A program made the translations under genes and the position numbers. Positions 27,009-35,347 of a stretch of DNA of 64,000 nt are shown here, piece after piece (within the stretch, counting starts at the first letter, position 1; each line of letters begins with the position of its first letter). The DNA comes from JANXQG01 sp964615095 (GTDB taxonomy: Bacteria; Planctomycetota; Planctomycetia; Pirellulales; Thermoguttaceae), in assembly GCA_964615095.1 (NCBI GenBank), contig CAZTPX010000012.1, positions 44,892 to 108,891 of the forward strand, read 5' to 3'. The notes beneath the pieces are model-generated. The model was given only the letters and a program-made list of their open reading frames with translations. It was not told the origin of the DNA and ran no database searches.

Positions 27009-27377
27009 TCAGGCTTGTGGACCCACAGCCAGCGCCTCTTTGACGGCGGCCACGACCTGATCGAAGGCGGCCGCATCGGTCACGGCCAGATCGGCGAGGA
27101 CCTTGCGGTCCAACTCGATTTGGGCCTTCGTCAGCCCATTGATGAACGTGCTGTAACTCAGGCCGCGCTCGCGGACGGCGGCGTTGATGCGAATGATCCA
27201 GAGTTTGCGGAACTCGCGCTTGCGGTTGCGGCGATCGCGAAAGGCGTAGACGCCGGCGCGGACGAGGGTTTCTTTGGCGCTGCGCAGCAGGCGACGACGC
27301 CCACCGACAAATCCCTTCACCTTGTGGAAGAGACGCTTCTTGGCTTGATTTCTGGCGGCACCTTTTACGGTACGCAT
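27009..27377 (-). CDS. rplT: Large ribosomal subunit protein bL20
   Basis: The 122-residue basic protein begins MRTVKGAARNQAKKRLFHKV and contains FRDRRNRKREFRKLWIIRIN and YSTFINGLTKAQIELDRKVL, the signature of L20, which binds 23S rRNA early in large-subunit assembly. Length is normal. It follows rpmI after 155 bases that carry a perfect hairpin. infC, the usual third member of this operon, is not upstream of rpmI here. Confidence 0.97.
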   Translation of the reverse strand: MRTVKGAARNQAKKRLFHKVKGFVGGRRRLLRSAKETLVRAGVYAFRDRRNRKREFRKLWIIRINAAVRERGLSYSTFINGLTKAQIELDRKVLADLAVTDAAAFDQVVAAVKEALAVGPQA

Positions 27378-27457
27378 GGCTATTTGTCCTTAAAATAGCT
27401 TGGGCGAGGAAATGGCCCTTGCCAACATGGCAAGCGTTAAACAGCCGAACTCGCGGT

Positions 27458-27519
27458 AATGTATGCGGCACACGCCGTGTGCCGACAGCCAGCGGTACAC
27501 GGCGTGTGCCGCATACATT
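27458..27519. repeat. 23-bp perfect inverted repeat between rpmI and rplT
   Basis: Arms 27458-27480 and 27497-27519 are perfect complements around a 16-base loop, with core GGCACACGCCGTGT. There is no T-run after the stem in the minus direction, so a simple terminator is not obvious. It could still modulate read-through from rpmI to rplT or mimic an autoregulatory leader. Confidence 0.8.
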
Positions 27520-27532
27520 CGATGGCCGTCAT

Positions 27533-27736
27533 CTAGTAGCTATAACCGTTCAGGGCGATGTGCAGACGCTTGACCTCGACGTCGTTGACGACGCCGGTCC
27601 CGCGGAGGTTACGTTTCTGCTTGTGGGTCTTCCGCGTGGCCAGATGGCTGGTGCCGGCGCGGCGATGCTTCACCTTGCCGTTGGCCGTCAGGCGGAAACG
27701 CTTCTTCGTCCCCTTGTGCGTTTTCATCTTGGGCAT
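27533..27736 (-). CDS. rpmI: Large ribosomal subunit protein bL35
   Basis: The 67-residue basic protein MPKMKTHKGTKKRFRLTANG... with VKHRRAGTSHLATRKTHKQK is a textbook L35 of normal length. It is the first gene of the minus-strand set rpmI-rplT-pheS-pheT. The divergent gap to floA (27737-28001) holds a short hairpin (CACGGAATAAATTCCGTG at 27862-27879) related to text at 58300-58360, and no infC. Confidence 0.97.
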   Translation of the reverse strand: MPKMKTHKGTKKRFRLTANGKVKHRRAGTSHLATRKTHKQKRNLRGTGVVNDVEVKRLHIALNGYSY

Positions 27737-28001
27737 GATGGATTACCCTTTCTTCCTTCGATCGATTGAAACAAGACCCGTTATTATAAGTTCCTTTGCC
27801 CCGGCGTGAAAGGGGGACTTGGCGGCCAAAAAAGGCTCATTTTGCCCTAAGAGGAGCAGGCCACGGAATAAATTCCGTGCTACGAAGGGCTACGAAGGGC
27901 TTTGCAAACCGCTACCGCCGCGATAGGCTATTACTGTGGAATAGTATGTCGGGAACATATCCCTAACCCTTCCTTTGGTGGGCCTTTACCAGGAGTTTGC
28001 C

Positions 28002-28985
28002 GTGAATTCCCTAGCCTTGCTTGCCGATCAGTCTGGTTTTTCGCTGTGGGTGGCGGTTTTGATCGTCCTGCTCTTTCTTGGATTCATTCTGGCAGTGATC
28101 GGTTTCAACTACGGAAAACTTTGGGTCCGCTGCTATTTTTCCCGGGCAAACGTCACGATCCTCAGCCTGATCGGCATGAGCTTCCGCCGCGTCAACTCGC
28201 AGATCATCGTTACCGGCAAGATCATGGCCATGCAGTCGGGCATCGGCAGCGAGCAGGAAACGGGCGTGACCACCCGCAGGTTGGAGGCTCATTTTCTGGC
28301 CGGGGGTGACGTCCTGAAGGTGATCAAGGCGATTATTGCCGCCCATCGGGCCGATATCGATCTGGACTTCGACCGCGCCGCGGCCATCGACCTGGCCGGC
28401 CGCGATGTGTTGGACGCGGTACAGACGAGCGTTTATCCCAAGGTGATCGATTGTCCCGACCCGCGGCGCTCCGGCCGGGCCACGCTCAGCGCCATCTCCA
28501 AGAACGGCGTGGAGTTGAAGGTCCGTGCCCGCGTAACCGTGCGCACGAATCTCGAACAGCTTATTGGCGGGGCCACCGAGGAAACTATTATCGCCCGCGT
28601 GGGCGAGGGCATCATCACGGCGATCGGCGCCGCCGAGACCCACTTCGACGTGATGGAGAAGCCCGACAAAATTTCCAAGGCGGTCTTGGACCGCGGCTTG
28701 GACGCGCAGACGGCCTTTGCCATCGTTTCCATTGACATTGCCGACATCGACGTAGGGCAGAACATCGGCGCCCGTTTGCAGGCCGACCAGGCCGAGGCCG
28801 ACATGCGCGTGGCTCGGGCCAAGGCCGAGGAGCGGCGGGCGATGGCCCTGGCCCGCGAGCAGGAGATGAAGGCCCAGGTGGCGCAGAATCGTGCCCACGT
28901 GGTGCTGTCCGAGGCCGAGGTGCCCATGGCCATGGCCGCCGCCTTCCGCAAAGGAAACCTCTTGACCAGCAATAATCCGAAGTAA
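28002..28985 (+). CDS. floA: Flotillin-like protein FloA (SPFH family)
   Basis: FloA-type proteins form membrane microdomain scaffolds. The GTG at 28002, six bases after AGGAG, is the preferred start (327 residues); an upstream in-frame GTG at 27975 lacks such a site. The N terminus has a membrane segment (LWVAVLIVLLFLGFILAVIG). The SPFH core follows (GVELKVRARVTVRTNLEQLI; DIDVGQNIGARLQADQAEAD), with a coiled-coil of Ala/Glu-rich helices (RVARAKAEERRAMALAREQE). The end, VPMAMAAAFRKGNL, is typical. The NfeD-type partner often encoded next to floA is absent. Confidence 0.92.
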   Translation: MNSLALLADQSGFSLWVAVLIVLLFLGFILAVIGFNYGKLWVRCYFSRANVTILSLIGMSFRRVNSQIIVTGKIMAMQSGIGSEQETGVTTRRLEAHFLAGGDVLKVIKAIIAAHRADIDLDFDRAAAIDLAGRDVLDAVQTSVYPKVIDCPDPRRSGRATLSAISKNGVELKVRARVTVRTNLEQLIGGATEETIIARVGEGIITAIGAAETHFDVMEKPDKISKAVLDRGLDAQTAFAIVSIDIADIDVGQNIGARLQADQAEADMRVARAKAEERRAMALAREQEMKAQVAQNRAHVVLSEAEVPMAMAAAFRKGNLLTSNNPK

Positions 28986-29539
28986 GCCAAGTCACCGGTC
29001 AAGCACGGGGTCAAGCCGGCACTATTTCACAAGCACGCAAGCACGCAAGCTATCATCGGCCAGCCGCGCATGATGCGGCGTTGCTGGCTGACTTCGGCGG
29101 CAACGAGAATCTTCACGCCGCGGATACGACCACGCACGCGTACGTGCGGCCTTGGAACTCATTCTTGCGGAAGCCGGCCGGGAGATCGAAAAGCCGCGGA
29201 CACCCATGCCGGAACTGCGCTGCGCTTGTTCACGGCCTACGCCAACGGAAGACCGCTTGGCGGAATTTTTGAACTTTCCCCTTTGGGGCAATAAAACAAG
29301 TGCAACACTTTGTTGCAAAGTTTTCATACAGTTGCAGCGCGCCGGTAAGGGGATCCGGGCCCCGATCCGCGAAAACACCCGCCGCAGGGTGAGCAAAAAT
29401 TCGGGCGTGGGGCGATGGTTGCAAATTCCGCGCGCCAAAGAGCCGAAGTTCATCATCTCACGTGATGCGAAGTTCGGCGCGCGCGGACGGGTGGCGCGGG
29501 CTTTATAGGAAATTTCGGCGCAAAATCGTGCAACGCGGG
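28986..29539. other. 554-base intergenic region with repeat fragments
   Basis: The region contains short ACGCAAGC direct repeats near 29035-29050 and a copy of the CCGGAACTGCGCTGCGCTTG family at about 29211-29243 (other copies at 63330-63358 and 63536-63571). A perfect 7-bp palindrome, TGCAACA-CTT-TGTTGCA, lies at about 29309-29325. Near 29435-29500 a long imperfect hairpin pairs GCGCGCCAAAGAGCCGAAGT with GAAGTTCGGCGCGCG. No gene is supported; an open frame at 29152-29508 has no homology or ribosome binding site. Confidence 0.6.
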
Positions 29540-30679
29540 TTAGGCCGGCGTTAAGGCCGGATCGAAGACCGTCGCCGCCTGCGCCGGCAGTCCTTCCGGT
29601 GGTCCCTTCATCCGTTGAAATCCCCACAAGGCCGTTTGGCCCAACGTGCTGCCCTGCCGGGCAAAGGCCAACCGGGTAAGTGGGTAAACTTCCTCCGGCC
29701 GCCAACTGGCGTGGTACTCGGTCATCGCGCCAATATAATCGACCGCCGTTACCCGCGGATCGGCGTACAAAGCCTGAAGCAAATGATATTGCAGCAGGTG
29801 GCCGGGCGAGAGCGGTGCAAACGCCGGATCATAGCCGATCTTGAAGGAATGGAAGACCCCTTTGCCCAACACGCCATAGCAGAAGGCCACGTTACGCCGG
29901 TCGCAATCCAGAAACGCCAACGCCAGTCGGCCTTCGGCAGCCAACCGGCGGGCCTGCGCCAGCATGAACTCCGCCATGCCGGGGGTTCGCAGCACGGAAG
30001 TTCCCGCCACGCCCTTCCAGCCGCGGTCCTCCGTCTCCCACGCCCGGCAAAGCAAAGGCACAACCTCGTCGAGAGCAAGACGCGTGTGCAGTTCGAAGCC
30101 AACATCGCCCCGCTCGGCCAACTTGCGCAACGAACTCGAGACACGCTGGCGATGTTTGCCCGACAGGCGGCGGAAGGCCGCCGGCCAATCCCGTCCGATC
30201 ATTCGGCGGGCGGCGCGCCAGCGGGTCCGCAAGTCGTAAGGCATGCCCGCAGCGGTCAGCCCGCGAATCAATGCCAGCCACGAGGCCCGCGCAGGCATCG
30301 CCGCTTCAAGAACGACGAGCGGCCAGGGCAAGCGTGCCACGGCCGCCAGCACCGCCGCGCCAACGGCCGGGTCATCGCTGGCCGCAGTGTCCCACAGCAG
30401 CGTTGCCCCCGAGGGCCAGGCGTTGCAAGGTAGCGTGCCGGCGCGCAGAATACCGGCCACGCGCCGCTCGACTAGCGGCAGGGCCGCCAGCCAGCGGTCT
30501 CCGTCGGCCACGGCCAATGCCTGGAAACGGGCCGCGGGGGCGAAGTGCCCCAGCCAGTCGACGATCGGCCCCGCCTGAGCCAACGGCGACGTGCAGTCGC
30601 TGCGTTGCCAGAGATCGTCCCAGGCCGGTGCGGCGGCTTGAAACTCGGCGATCGTGCTGAGGTAAATCGGTTTTAGCAT
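29540..30679 (-). CDS. GNAT-fold acetyltransferase of the CelD/BcsL type, EPS-associated
   Basis: The 379-residue protein has the duplicated GNAT/FemAB-like layout seen in CelD/BcsL proteins of exopolysaccharide clusters. An N-terminal domain is followed by the linker KHRQRVSSSLRKLAERGD. The C-terminal domain has GRLALAFLDCDRRNVAFCYG and HSFKIGYDPAFAPLSPGHLL, and closes with VDYIGAMTEYHASWRPEEVY. It probably acylates a sugar of the EPS repeat unit in the cytoplasm. The start is one base after the flippase stop, so both genes form an operon. Related proteins are at 52808 and, more distantly, 45224. Confidence 0.8.
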   Translation of the reverse strand: MLKPIYLSTIAEFQAAAPAWDDLWQRSDCTSPLAQAGPIVDWLGHFAPAARFQALAVADGDRWLAALPLVERRVAGILRAGTLPCNAWPSGATLLWDTAASDDPAVGAAVLAAVARLPWPLVVLEAAMPARASWLALIRGLTAAGMPYDLRTRWRAARRMIGRDWPAAFRRLSGKHRQRVSSSLRKLAERGDVGFELHTRLALDEVVPLLCRAWETEDRGWKGVAGTSVLRTPGMAEFMLAQARRLAAEGRLALAFLDCDRRNVAFCYGVLGKGVFHSFKIGYDPAFAPLSPGHLLQYHLLQALYADPRVTAVDYIGAMTEYHASWRPEEVYPLTRLAFARQGSTLGQTALWGFQRMKGPPEGLPAQAATVFDPALTPA

Positions 30680-30680
30680 C

Positions 30681-32243
30681 TCACGTTGCCTCCGCGCGGC
30701 GCCAGCGGAGGCGGAGCTTGCCCAAGTATTGCTCCAGCCCCGACCAGATTTCCCGCTTCTCTTCGCGCGTCAGGTAACGGTCGGAAACCATGGTTACCGC
30801 AACGACGGCCGCCAGCGCCAGGAACACGGCCCAGGGGCCCAAGGGGATGCTGAGCGGCAGGAGCAGGCCGACAAACGTTCCGCCGTGTGTGCGAAAACCG
30901 TGACGGCGGCTCAAGCCCAGCATGAGAAGCAGTGCCACGCCGTTGGCCACGGCGGTGGCCAGCACGGCCCCTTTCAGGCCCATCCTCGGCAGCCAGAGCA
31001 GATTCAGGGCCACGTTGACCAGCACGCCCACCAAGGCCACGATGCTGGCCACGCTCGCCCGTTCCGCGCACCACAGGTACGTCTGCAGGAGCATGCTCAG
31101 GCCGAACCAGGTGCAGTAGGTCAACGTCCAAGGCAGGACCGACAGCCCGCCCGAGTACTTGCTCTGAAAACCGATGCGGAACAGTTCCGGCGCGATGACC
31201 AGCACGACGGCGGCCCCGGCCGTCAGCAGCACCGCCCAGATCTTCAGGAAGAGATTGAGCCGCTCGGAAACCCGCGCGCGCCGGCCCGCTTCCCAATCGT
31301 GGCTGAGATGCGGCAACAGCGCCCCGGCAATCATGACGGTGATCGACGACAGCAGCAGCGGCAGCACCCGCGAGCTGCGGTAGTTGCCCACTTCGGTCAA
31401 AGCGTCGCCGATCGCAGGCGGCAAGAGGTGTATGATCATGTAGCGATCGACCACGTCGAACAGGTTCCACAAGAGGTTGATGATCATGACCCAGCCGGCC
31501 AGCGGCAGCAGCCGCAACCAGATCTCGCGCTGCGGCATGCGGACCGCTTCCTGGGGAAAGCTCGGCCACGCGCGGACCAGCCAGGCCATCGCGCCCAGCA
31601 CGCACAACAGGCACGAGCCGGCATAGGCCACGACCAGCGCGCTGGCGCTGTCTTGGCCGCAATACAACAGCGAGATGCCCAGCGCTGCGAAGAACACGCT
31701 GTTGGCCAGTTCGACCAGCGATACGACCTTCATGTTCCGCAAGGCCGTAATCAGGCTGAGCATGAAATTGAAAGCAATGACGATCACCAGTGTGAAGGCC
31801 AAGAGCACGATCGTGCCTTCGTGGCCGCGCCGGCCGAAAATCAGGTAGGAAAACCAGCCGCGGAAAGCCAGGATCGCCAGCAACGAGGGCACGGCCAGCG
31901 CGGCGCAGAACCCGGCCGTGCGGCGGAGGAAACTCCGCAACTGGCCCGCTTGCCGGTAGCGATCGACGTAGCGCCCGAACGTGCCCGGCAGCGACATCAC
32001 CAGCAGCGGCCCGGCCAGCATGAGGAAGCCGAAGGCCATGTCCCATTCGCCCAGGTGCTGGGGACCGAGCCAGCGGCAAAAGCAGATCTCCCGCGCAAAG
32101 CCCACCGCGCGTTGCACCACGCTGGAGACCAGCAGCAGCACCACGCCCACGGCCAGGGTGTCGCCGCGCAGCGCGGGCGCAGCATCGATCGGCGTCTGGC
32201 CGTCCATCGGGATCGGGTGCGAAGTGGCCGTAGTTTCGTCCAT
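30681..32243 (-). CDS. Polysaccharide flippase (Wzx/MATE-MVF superfamily)
   Basis: The 520-residue integral membrane protein has 12-14 predicted helices, including LAVGVVLLLVSSVVQRAVGF, GTIVLLAFTLVIVIAFNFML and PLLLSSITVMIAGALLPHLS. The opening QRAVGFAREICFCRWLGPQH is typical of Wzx-type oligosaccharide exporters. It should flip lipid-linked EPS repeat units across the inner membrane. MurJ is the main alternative, since the mur genes are only 1.6 kb away, but pairing with a CelD-type acetyltransferase favours EPS. A -24/-12 element lies 30 bases upstream on the minus strand (32273-32289). Confidence 0.85.
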   Translation of the reverse strand: MDETTATSHPIPMDGQTPIDAAPALRGDTLAVGVVLLLVSSVVQRAVGFAREICFCRWLGPQHLGEWDMAFGFLMLAGPLLVMSLPGTFGRYVDRYRQAGQLRSFLRRTAGFCAALAVPSLLAILAFRGWFSYLIFGRRGHEGTIVLLAFTLVIVIAFNFMLSLITALRNMKVVSLVELANSVFFAALGISLLYCGQDSASALVVAYAGSCLLCVLGAMAWLVRAWPSFPQEAVRMPQREIWLRLLPLAGWVMIINLLWNLFDVVDRYMIIHLLPPAIGDALTEVGNYRSSRVLPLLLSSITVMIAGALLPHLSHDWEAGRRARVSERLNLFLKIWAVLLTAGAAVVLVIAPELFRIGFQSKYSGGLSVLPWTLTYCTWFGLSMLLQTYLWCAERASVASIVALVGVLVNVALNLLWLPRMGLKGAVLATAVANGVALLLMLGLSRRHGFRTHGGTFVGLLLPLSIPLGPWAVFLALAAVVAVTMVSDRYLTREEKREIWSGLEQYLGKLRLRWRRAEAT

Positions 32244-32272
32244 TGATCAACTCTCGGTCAGAAACGGAAGAA

Positions 32273-32289
32273 TGCAAGTTTCCCGCCGC
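32273..32289 (-). promoter_or_regulatory. Putative sigma-54 promoter of the flippase operon
   Basis: On the minus strand the sequence reads GCGGCGGGAAACTTGCA, with GG and GC separated by exactly ten bases and a consensus TTGCA at -12. The -24 half (GCGGCGGG) is weaker than consensus TTGGCACG. Transcription would start near 32262, about 19 bases before the flippase ATG. Confidence 0.45.
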
Positions 32290-32511
32290 AAGTCCAGCAA
32301 AAGTAAAGTCATTGCTGTCGTAAACGCCCCCTCCGACCCCGCGACACCGCCGAAAAAGCCTCGCGGGAACACAACGCATAGTACTGAATACTCAGTACTT
32401 AACTTGTATCTGCCTCGACTTTTTCAGCGGTCTCCCCGCGTCGGTGGCGTTGATAGTGACATTACTTCTGCTGGACCTGGCAGGCCGCGGCCTTGCGACT
32501 GAAAAGCCACG

Positions 32512-32573
32512 TGTTGCTTTTGCTCAACATGGCTGCGCGTAAAAAGAGAGCGCCGTGTTGCTTTTGGGCAACA
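32512..32573. promoter_or_regulatory. Pair of TGTTG-N8-CAACA palindromes between divergent EPS genes
   Basis: Two 18-bp sites, TGTTGCTTTTGCTCAACA (32512-32529) and TGTTGCTTTTGGGCAACA (32556-32573), are 44 bp apart, about four helical turns. They lie in the 499-base divergent gap between the flippase and the WecG/TagA gene. The nearer site ends 110 bases before a -24/-12 element. The same motif precedes the genes at 54239 and 57532, so it is a candidate enhancer site for a sigma-54 activator. Elsewhere in the gap an AGTACT-type hairpin (32380-32399) is the only other feature. Confidence 0.65.
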
Positions 32574-32683
32574 TCGGGCTCTCCCGCGGACGCGCCGCCG
32601 GTCGAGATCCGCACGTCCTAACTCCTTATTGCGTTTCAACTTGCCTGCGCCGGAAGGGCTCTGCGACCCGCCCCGCGCCCATC

Positions 32684-32700
32684 ACGGCATAGCCGTTGCT
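32684..32700 (+). promoter_or_regulatory. Putative sigma-54 promoter of the wecG/tagA-like gene
   Basis: The sequence ACGGCATAGCCGTTGCT has GG and GC ten bases apart, with GGCA at -24 and TTGCT at -12. The GC is 44 bases before the ATG at 32743, nearly the same distance as for the promoters of the genes at 54239 (48) and 57532 (47). Confidence 0.6.
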
Positions 32701-32742
32701 TTTCTAGGGCGGCATAAGCCGCTGGACCCGTGAGACGCGACG

Positions 32743-33540
32743 ATGGCCATCGAACTTCTGGAAGCCCCGAGCGAAAACACTACGCTTGCCCGCCCGTCGA
32801 CCCTGCCGCGGATCAAGCTCTTCGACATCGAGATCGACAACGTCACGCTGGACGAGGCCGTGACAGCGATCATCGACCGACTCGACGGCAACGCCCCCAC
32901 GCAGGTCAGCTTCGTGAATGCCGATTGCGTGAATGTTGCTTGCCGTAATCCCGAGTACTTGGCCGCCCTGCAGGGATCGGACCTGGTGTTCGCCGACGGC
33001 ATTGGAGTGCGGATGGCTGGCGAGGTGTTGGGCCAACCGGTCCGCGACAATGTCAATGGCACCGATCTCTTCCCCCGTCTGGCTGCCGCATTGGAAGGCA
33101 CGGGCCAGCGGATCTACCTGCTAGGCGGCCGTCCGGGCGTGGCCGAGGGCGTCGTCCGCTGGTTGGCCAAGTACTATCCCGGCGTGGAACTGGCCGGCTG
33201 GCGGCACGGTTACTTTTCGGCCGCGGAAGAGGCCGAGGTACTCGAAGACATCCGCCGCAGCGGCGCCGATCTGGTACTGGTGGCCTTTGGGGCTCCGCGT
33301 CAGGATGTCTGGATTCGCCGCAACCTCAACAAGTTGGGAGCGAAAGTCGCGATCGGGGTCGGGGGCCTGTTGGATTTCTTCTCCGGCCGCATCCCCCGTG
33401 CTCCGCGATGGATCCGCGAGCTCGGCATGGAGTGGTGCTATCGGCTTTACCAGGAACCGCAGCGGTTGTGGCGGCGTTATCTCGTCGGCAACACGGTTTT
33501 CCTGGCACGACTGGCGCAGCAGCGACTGGCGATCTTTTGA
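32743..33540 (+). CDS. WecG/TagA/CpsF family glycosyltransferase (GT26)
   Basis: The 265-residue protein shows the GT26 signature: VSFVNADCVNVACRNPEYLA, DLVFADGIGVRMAGEVLG, then RIYLLGGRPGVAEGVVRWLA, and DLVLVAFGAPRQDVWIRRNL with IGVGGLLDFFSGRIPRAPRW. Members add an N-acetylmannosamine or related sugar to an undecaprenyl-linked acceptor, the second step of repeat-unit assembly. It probably acts after the priming transferase encoded at 57532. It is divergent from the flippase, and the shared gap holds paired palindromes and sigma-54-like promoters. Confidence 0.9.
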   Translation: MAIELLEAPSENTTLARPSTLPRIKLFDIEIDNVTLDEAVTAIIDRLDGNAPTQVSFVNADCVNVACRNPEYLAALQGSDLVFADGIGVRMAGEVLGQPVRDNVNGTDLFPRLAAALEGTGQRIYLLGGRPGVAEGVVRWLAKYYPGVELAGWRHGYFSAAEEAEVLEDIRRSGADLVLVAFGAPRQDVWIRRNLNKLGAKVAIGVGGLLDFFSGRIPRAPRWIRELGMEWCYRLYQEPQRLWRRYLVGNTVFLARLAQQRLAIF

Positions 33541-33830
33541 GCGGCTGTAGGACATGTTACACCATGTCCTAACGCAATGCCCGCGCCCATTGTCGAGCTT
33601 ATCGAGCGGATGCGGGCAAGGACACCGTGACGTCACACCATCGGGTGGTTGGGTGACGAAGCATTCCGAGCCAGGAATTCGCCTTGACACAGCCCGGAAA
33701 ATTGCGACAATCCGGCCCTCAAACTTATCAGGTCGCCGGAGAACCACGCGGTTCCGCCTCGCGGCCGAAAATCGAACCACGATGGTTCCGTCCCGCGACC
33801 CACAAGCGGGTGGCATGGAGGCCTTGGGCT

Positions 33831-35306
33831 GTGCAAACCTGTTCTCTCGCCGATCGAGGGCTTAGCCTGCGGGCGTTGTTGCCGGAGGCCGAATTCATCG
33901 GCGCCGACGACATTCGCCCCCTGCGTTGCACCTCGGATTCACGCCGTGTGCGGCCGGGCGACCTGTTTGCCGCCTTGCCGGGCGATCGCTACGACGGCCA
34001 CCAGTTCATTGCCGAGGCGGTCCAGCACGGCGCTATGTCGGTGCTCTGCGAACAGCCGCCACCCGGCCCGTGCGTACCCTGTGCGGTCGTGCCCCACGCG
34101 CACCACGCCTATGGCCGCCTCTGCCAGGCATTGGCGGGAAATCCCAGTTCCAAGCTGAAGCTGATCGGCATCACCGGCACCAACGGCAAGACGACCACGA
34201 GCTGCCTCATCGCCAGCGTGTTGCTGATGGCCGGCTATCGCGTCGGCGTGGCAGGCACCTTGGGCTATTTCGATGGACTGGACATCGAGCCGGCCACGCA
34301 CACCACTCCGCCCGCGGAAACACTGGCCCCCTTGCTGGGGCGCATGGTGACCAACGAGTGTACGCATGCCACACTGGAAGTCTCCAGCCATGCCCTAGCG
34401 CAAAGCCGCATTGCCGGCGTTTGCCTCGACGTGGCCTGTGTCACCAACGTCAGCCGCGACCATCTCGATTATCACCATTCGTTGCACGACTACCGCCTGG
34501 CGAAATCGAAACTCTTCGGCTACTTGGCCCCGGAAGGCTTTGCGGTCGTGAATGCCGACGACGCGGTGGCCCTGGGCTATTTACGGAATTTCCCCGGCCC
34601 AGCACTGACAGTCGGCATCCGCAAGCCGGCCGAAATCACGGCCGTGCCGTTGGAACAGTTCCCCAGCGAGCAGACGTTCCTGCTCACCGCCGGTAGCGAA
34701 ACCGTGCCCGTGCGGACCAGCATGATCGGCATGCACCACATTTACAATTGCCTGACCGCAGCGGCTGTCGGCTTGACCTATGGGCTGGACCTGGCAACGG
34801 TCGTGCGCGGACTGGAAGCGGTCGACTACGTGCCCGGCAGATTGCAGCGGATCGAGTGCGGCCAGCCCTTCAGCGTGTTCGTCGACTTTGCCCATACGCC
34901 CGACGCACTGGCGGCAACTTTGCAGGCCCTGCGGAAAGTGACTTCCGGCCGACTGATCTGCGTCTTCGGCGCCGGCGGCGATCGCGATCGGCAGAAGCGG
35001 CCGCTGATGGGCCGCGCGGCCGAGAAACTGGCCGATTGTATCGTCGTCACCAGTGACAATCCGCGCCACGAAGATCCCGACGAAATCATCGCCGAGATTC
35101 TCGACGGCTTTGAGCGACCAGCCGACGCGCAGGTGATCATCGACCGCACCGAGGCGATTTACTGGGCCTTGGCGCAGGCCCAGCCGGGTGATTGCCTGTT
35201 GATTGCCGGCAAAGGGCATGAAGATTACCAGGTCGTCGGCGATGAACGCATTCCGCTGGATGACCGACAAATTGCACAACAGTGGCTGTATGAAGTGAGA
35301 ACCTAG
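33831..35306 (+). CDS. murE: UDP-MurNAc-L-Ala-D-Glu ligase MurE
   Basis: MurE adds the third amino acid of the peptidoglycan stem. The preferred start is the GTG at 33831, ten bases after a GGAG site, giving 491 residues, the family norm; the open frame extends 49 codons further upstream without family character. ATP-binding GITGTNGKTTTS, then TTPPAETLAPLLGRM and TNVSRDHLDYHHSL, are present. VVTSDNPRHEDPDEI includes the DNPR motif that marks meso-diaminopimelate specificity. The gene heads murE-murF-mraY-murG. The 290-base gap before it shows nothing recognised. Confidence 0.95.
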   Translation: MQTCSLADRGLSLRALLPEAEFIGADDIRPLRCTSDSRRVRPGDLFAALPGDRYDGHQFIAEAVQHGAMSVLCEQPPPGPCVPCAVVPHAHHAYGRLCQALAGNPSSKLKLIGITGTNGKTTTSCLIASVLLMAGYRVGVAGTLGYFDGLDIEPATHTTPPAETLAPLLGRMVTNECTHATLEVSSHALAQSRIAGVCLDVACVTNVSRDHLDYHHSLHDYRLAKSKLFGYLAPEGFAVVNADDAVALGYLRNFPGPALTVGIRKPAEITAVPLEQFPSEQTFLLTAGSETVPVRTSMIGMHHIYNCLTAAAVGLTYGLDLATVVRGLEAVDYVPGRLQRIECGQPFSVFVDFAHTPDALAATLQALRKVTSGRLICVFGAGGDRDRQKRPLMGRAAEKLADCIVVTSDNPRHEDPDEIIAEILDGFERPADAQVIIDRTEAIYWALAQAQPGDCLLIAGKGHEDYQVVGDERIPLDDRQIAQQWLYEVRT

Positions 35307-35331
35307 TACTGAGTACCGAGTACTTTTTTAC
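35305..35331. terminator. AGTACT hairpin and T-run at the murE stop
   Basis: AGTACTGAGTACCGAGTACT (35305-35324) overlaps the TAG stop of murE and runs into a T-tract. The pairing AGTACT...AGTACT plus T-run could act as a weak terminator or attenuator ahead of murF. The same 20-base text recurs with variants at 32380-32399 and 52776-52795, so it is also a dispersed repeat. Confidence 0.45.
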
Positions 35332-35347
35332 CGACAACCATCGCTTT

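Noticed and set aside
29152..29508. Open frame of 118 codons between floA and the acetyltransferase gene
   Set aside because: No ribosome binding site, no family similarity, and the frame runs through repeat and hairpin sequence.
30729..32246. Plus-strand open frame of 505 codons opposite the flippase gene
   Set aside because: Its Gln/His/Arg-rich composition is the usual antisense image of a membrane protein gene.
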